This document shows, piece after piece, positions 24,167-25,458 of a stretch of DNA of 25,458 bases. Both the position numbers and the translations under genes were made by a program. This stretch comes from Rhodococcus sp. IITR03 (GTDB lineage: Bacteria > Actinomycetota > Actinomycetes > Mycobacteriales > Mycobacteriaceae), in NCBI GenBank assembly GCA_001017865.1, contig LATQ01000331.1, forward strand, positions 1-25,458, in the 5' to 3' direction. How positions within the stretch are numbered: position 1 is the first letter of the stretch; every line of letters starts with the position of its first letter. Under the pieces are notes generated by a model. It was not told the DNA's origin and searched no databases. It saw only the letters and a list, made by a program, of their open reading frames with translations.

Positions 24167-25458
24167 GAGCCCGCCTCCGCTTTCGCTGTCGTCATGAGCT
24201 CGCCGTCGCTCGCTGTCATGAGCTCGCCTGCGCCCTCCCGGGTCGCACCGAGGTAGGCCGCGACGACTGCCGGGTTGCCACGGATTTCGTCGGGTGTGCC
24301 GTCGGCGATGATGCGTCCGAGGTCGAGCACCACGATGCGGTCGCACAGTTCGAGCACCAGATCCATGTCGTGGTCGACGATGAGCACGGTGACCCCGGCA
24401 TCGCGTACCGCGCGCAGTTTCTCTCCGAGCCAACGGCTTTCGGAGCTCGCCAGCCCGGCTGCCGGTTCGTCGAGCAACAGCATCCGGGGACGACCCGCCA
24501 GTGCGCGCGCGACCGACACCAATTGCTTTCGGCCCTGCGACAGTTCGGCGACCGGATCGTCGGCGCACGATTCCAGGTCGAGGATCCGGAAGAGCGTGTC
24601 GATCCACGGGCCACCCGTCTTACCGGCTCGCGGACCTGCCGTGAACGTGCCGACTGCCACGTTCTCGCGCACCGACAGGTCCTCGTAGAGCGACATGTCC
24701 TGGAAGGTGCGGCCGAGCCCGAGACGGCTCCGCCGGTGCGGGACGAGACCGTCGATCCGCCGGCCTCGAGGGTCACCGATCCCGCGGCGTCCGCGAAACC
24801 GCTCAGTGCGTCGATGCAGGTCGTCTTGCCGGCACCGTTGGGTCCGATGAGCCCGACGATCTCGCCCGAACGGACCTCGATCGAGAAGTCCGCCAGCGCC
24901 GTGACGGCACCGTGGGTGACGGTCAGGCCGTCCGCGGTGAGCACCACCGCGCCTTCCGGTCCGCCGGACAGCATCGTCGACAGCTCGGCCTGCGTGTCGA
25001 TCGGGACGGCGACGTCGGTCTTCTCCGGGCGTCCCGACCGCGCGCGAAGGGCTGCCTGCAGCCGCGCGATCCGCTCGGCGAAGTGCCCGGCGATGCCTTC
25101 GGGGTAGCTGATCACGGTGACGGTGAGCAGGACCCCGCCGATGATCGCGTAGTAGTCGGCGAAACCGAGCAGCCGGTCGAGCAGGATGAACATCAGTCCG
25201 CCGGCACCGAGGACACCGGAGAGGATGCCGCCGCTGACCAGAGTGACCCCGGCGATGTAGATCATCGCGAACAACGCGATACCACCGATCGTCGTGTACG
25301 ACTCCGCGGTCACGACGGTCTGTTGATAGGCCATCAGCGACCCGCCCAGACCCGCGATGAACGCCCGATGGCGAAGGCCAGCAGCTTGGTGCGCGACACG
25401 TCGATGCCCGAGGCCGCCGCGGCACGCTCGTCGGCACGCACCGCAGCATCGCCGCCCC
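24163..25458 (-). CDS. LivM-LivG fusion: branched-chain-type ABC permease plus ATPase, 5' end outside window
   Basis: The reading enters from the right edge and ends at TGA 24165-24163. The first part is the end of a LivM permease: VRADERAAAASGIDVSRTKL, then after a lost base near 25370 FIAGLGGSLMAYQQTV, IGGIALFAMIYIAGVT and the membrane run through YYAIIGGVLLTVTVI. About 50 polar residues link it, in one frame, to the LivG ATPase: ADGLTVTHGAVTALADFSIE, Walker A GLIGPNGAGKTT, then after a lost base near 24762 LGLGRTFQDMSLYEDLSVRE, signature ELSQGRKQLVSVARAL, Walker B MLLLDEPAAGL and VDHDMDLVLELCDRI. LivM-LivG fusions occur in actinobacteria. The last residues contain a duplicated GELMT segment. 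The LivH permease and the binding protein should lie further right. Confidence 0.85.
   Translation of the reverse strand, partial: GAAMLRCVPTSVPRRPRASTCRAPSCWPSPSGVHRGSGRVADGLSTDRRDRGVVHDDRWYRVVRDDLHRRGHSGQRRHPLRCPRCRRTDVHPARPAARFRRLLRDHRRGPAHRHRDQLPRRHRRALRRADRAAAGSPSRAVGTPGEDRRRRPDRHAGRAVDDAVRRTGRRGGAHRGRPDRHPRCRHGAGGLLDRGPFGRDRRAHRTQRCRQDDLHRRTERFRGRRGIGDPRGRRIDGLVPHRRSRLGLGRTFQDMSLYEDLSVRENVAVGTFTAGPRAGKTGGPWIDTLFRILDLESCADDPVAELSQGRKQLVSVARALAGRPRMLLLDEPAAGLASSESRWLGEKLRAVRDAGVTVLIVDHDMDLVLELCDRIVVLDLGRIIADGTPDEIRGNPAVVAAYLGATREGAGELMTASDGELMTTAKAEAGS

Noticed and set aside
24183..24232. Direct repeat GTCATGAGCTCGCC at the 3' end of the LivM-LivG gene
   Set aside because: Two short copies that duplicate the GELMT residues in a non-conserved C-terminal tail; probably a minor slippage event without function.
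1..25458. tRNA, rRNA, CRISPR arrays, insertion sequences or phage genes
   Set aside because: I looked on both strands and saw no cloverleaf-type sequence, repeat-spacer pattern, transposase or integrase motif.

Overview
The window is high-GC DNA with actinobacterial character: GTG as well as ATG starts, GGAGG-type ribosome binding sites, and catabolic families typical of Rhodococcus, Gordonia and Nocardia. My best guess is a Rhodococcus-like member of the Mycobacteriales. The genus is inferred from family content, not from a marker gene.

Sequence quality matters for every entry. Almost every gene is broken by single-base frame changes, about 40 in 25 kb, and most behave like loss of one base in a G or C run. 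Reading each protein across these breaks restores complete conserved families. I therefore treat them as probable base-calling errors and annotate whole genes, giving approximate break positions. Only three genes read straight through: the SMC-like fragment at the left edge, the FAD oxidoreductase (2914-4317) and the NTF2-like protein (15556-15981).

Left part (1-7.3 kb), mixed genes: the C-terminal ATPase half of a giant SMC-like protein of the TIGR02680 family (Wadjet/Ept-type plasmid defence); a secreted GH5-like glycoside hydrolase; a tautomerase with an in-frame stop codon; an FAD-dependent oxidoreductase divergent from a pyridoxamine-phosphate-oxidase-like (NimA-type) protein; three tandem 24-bp palindromic repeats before an orphan Phd/YefM-type antitoxin; and a family-5 (peptide-type) solute-binding lipoprotein on the minus strand.

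Main part (7.3-23.4 kb), a plus-strand catabolic cluster: acyl-CoA ligase, SDR, luciferase-like (LLM) flavin oxidoreductase, second acyl-CoA ligase, second LLM, alpha/beta hydrolase, second SDR, NTF2-like protein, third LLM, a hairpin terminator, flavin reductase, bifunctional ribBA, a GAF-PucR regulator, an APH-like kinase and an ACAD10/11-like acyl-CoA dehydrogenase. The gene set suggests oxidation of a cyclic or branched ketone or terpenoid-like compound by two-component flavin monooxygenases, with reductase and RibBA supplying reduced flavin. Lactone or ester hydrolysis, CoA activation and removal of a hydroxyl by phosphorylation and elimination (as in the Lva levulinate pathway) would follow. 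The substrate is not known from the sequence.

Four 16-bp palindromes of the form TTGTRR-N4-YYACAA lie before the second LLM, the NTF2-like gene, the PucR regulator and the kinase gene. They are good candidates for the operators of a regulon controlled by the local PucR protein.

Right edge (23.4-25.5 kb), minus strand: a LivF-type ATPase and a LivM-LivG fusion that runs off the window. These belong to a branched-chain-amino-acid-type importer that may bring in the substrate. A bidirectional terminator-like hairpin separates them from the acyl-CoA dehydrogenase.
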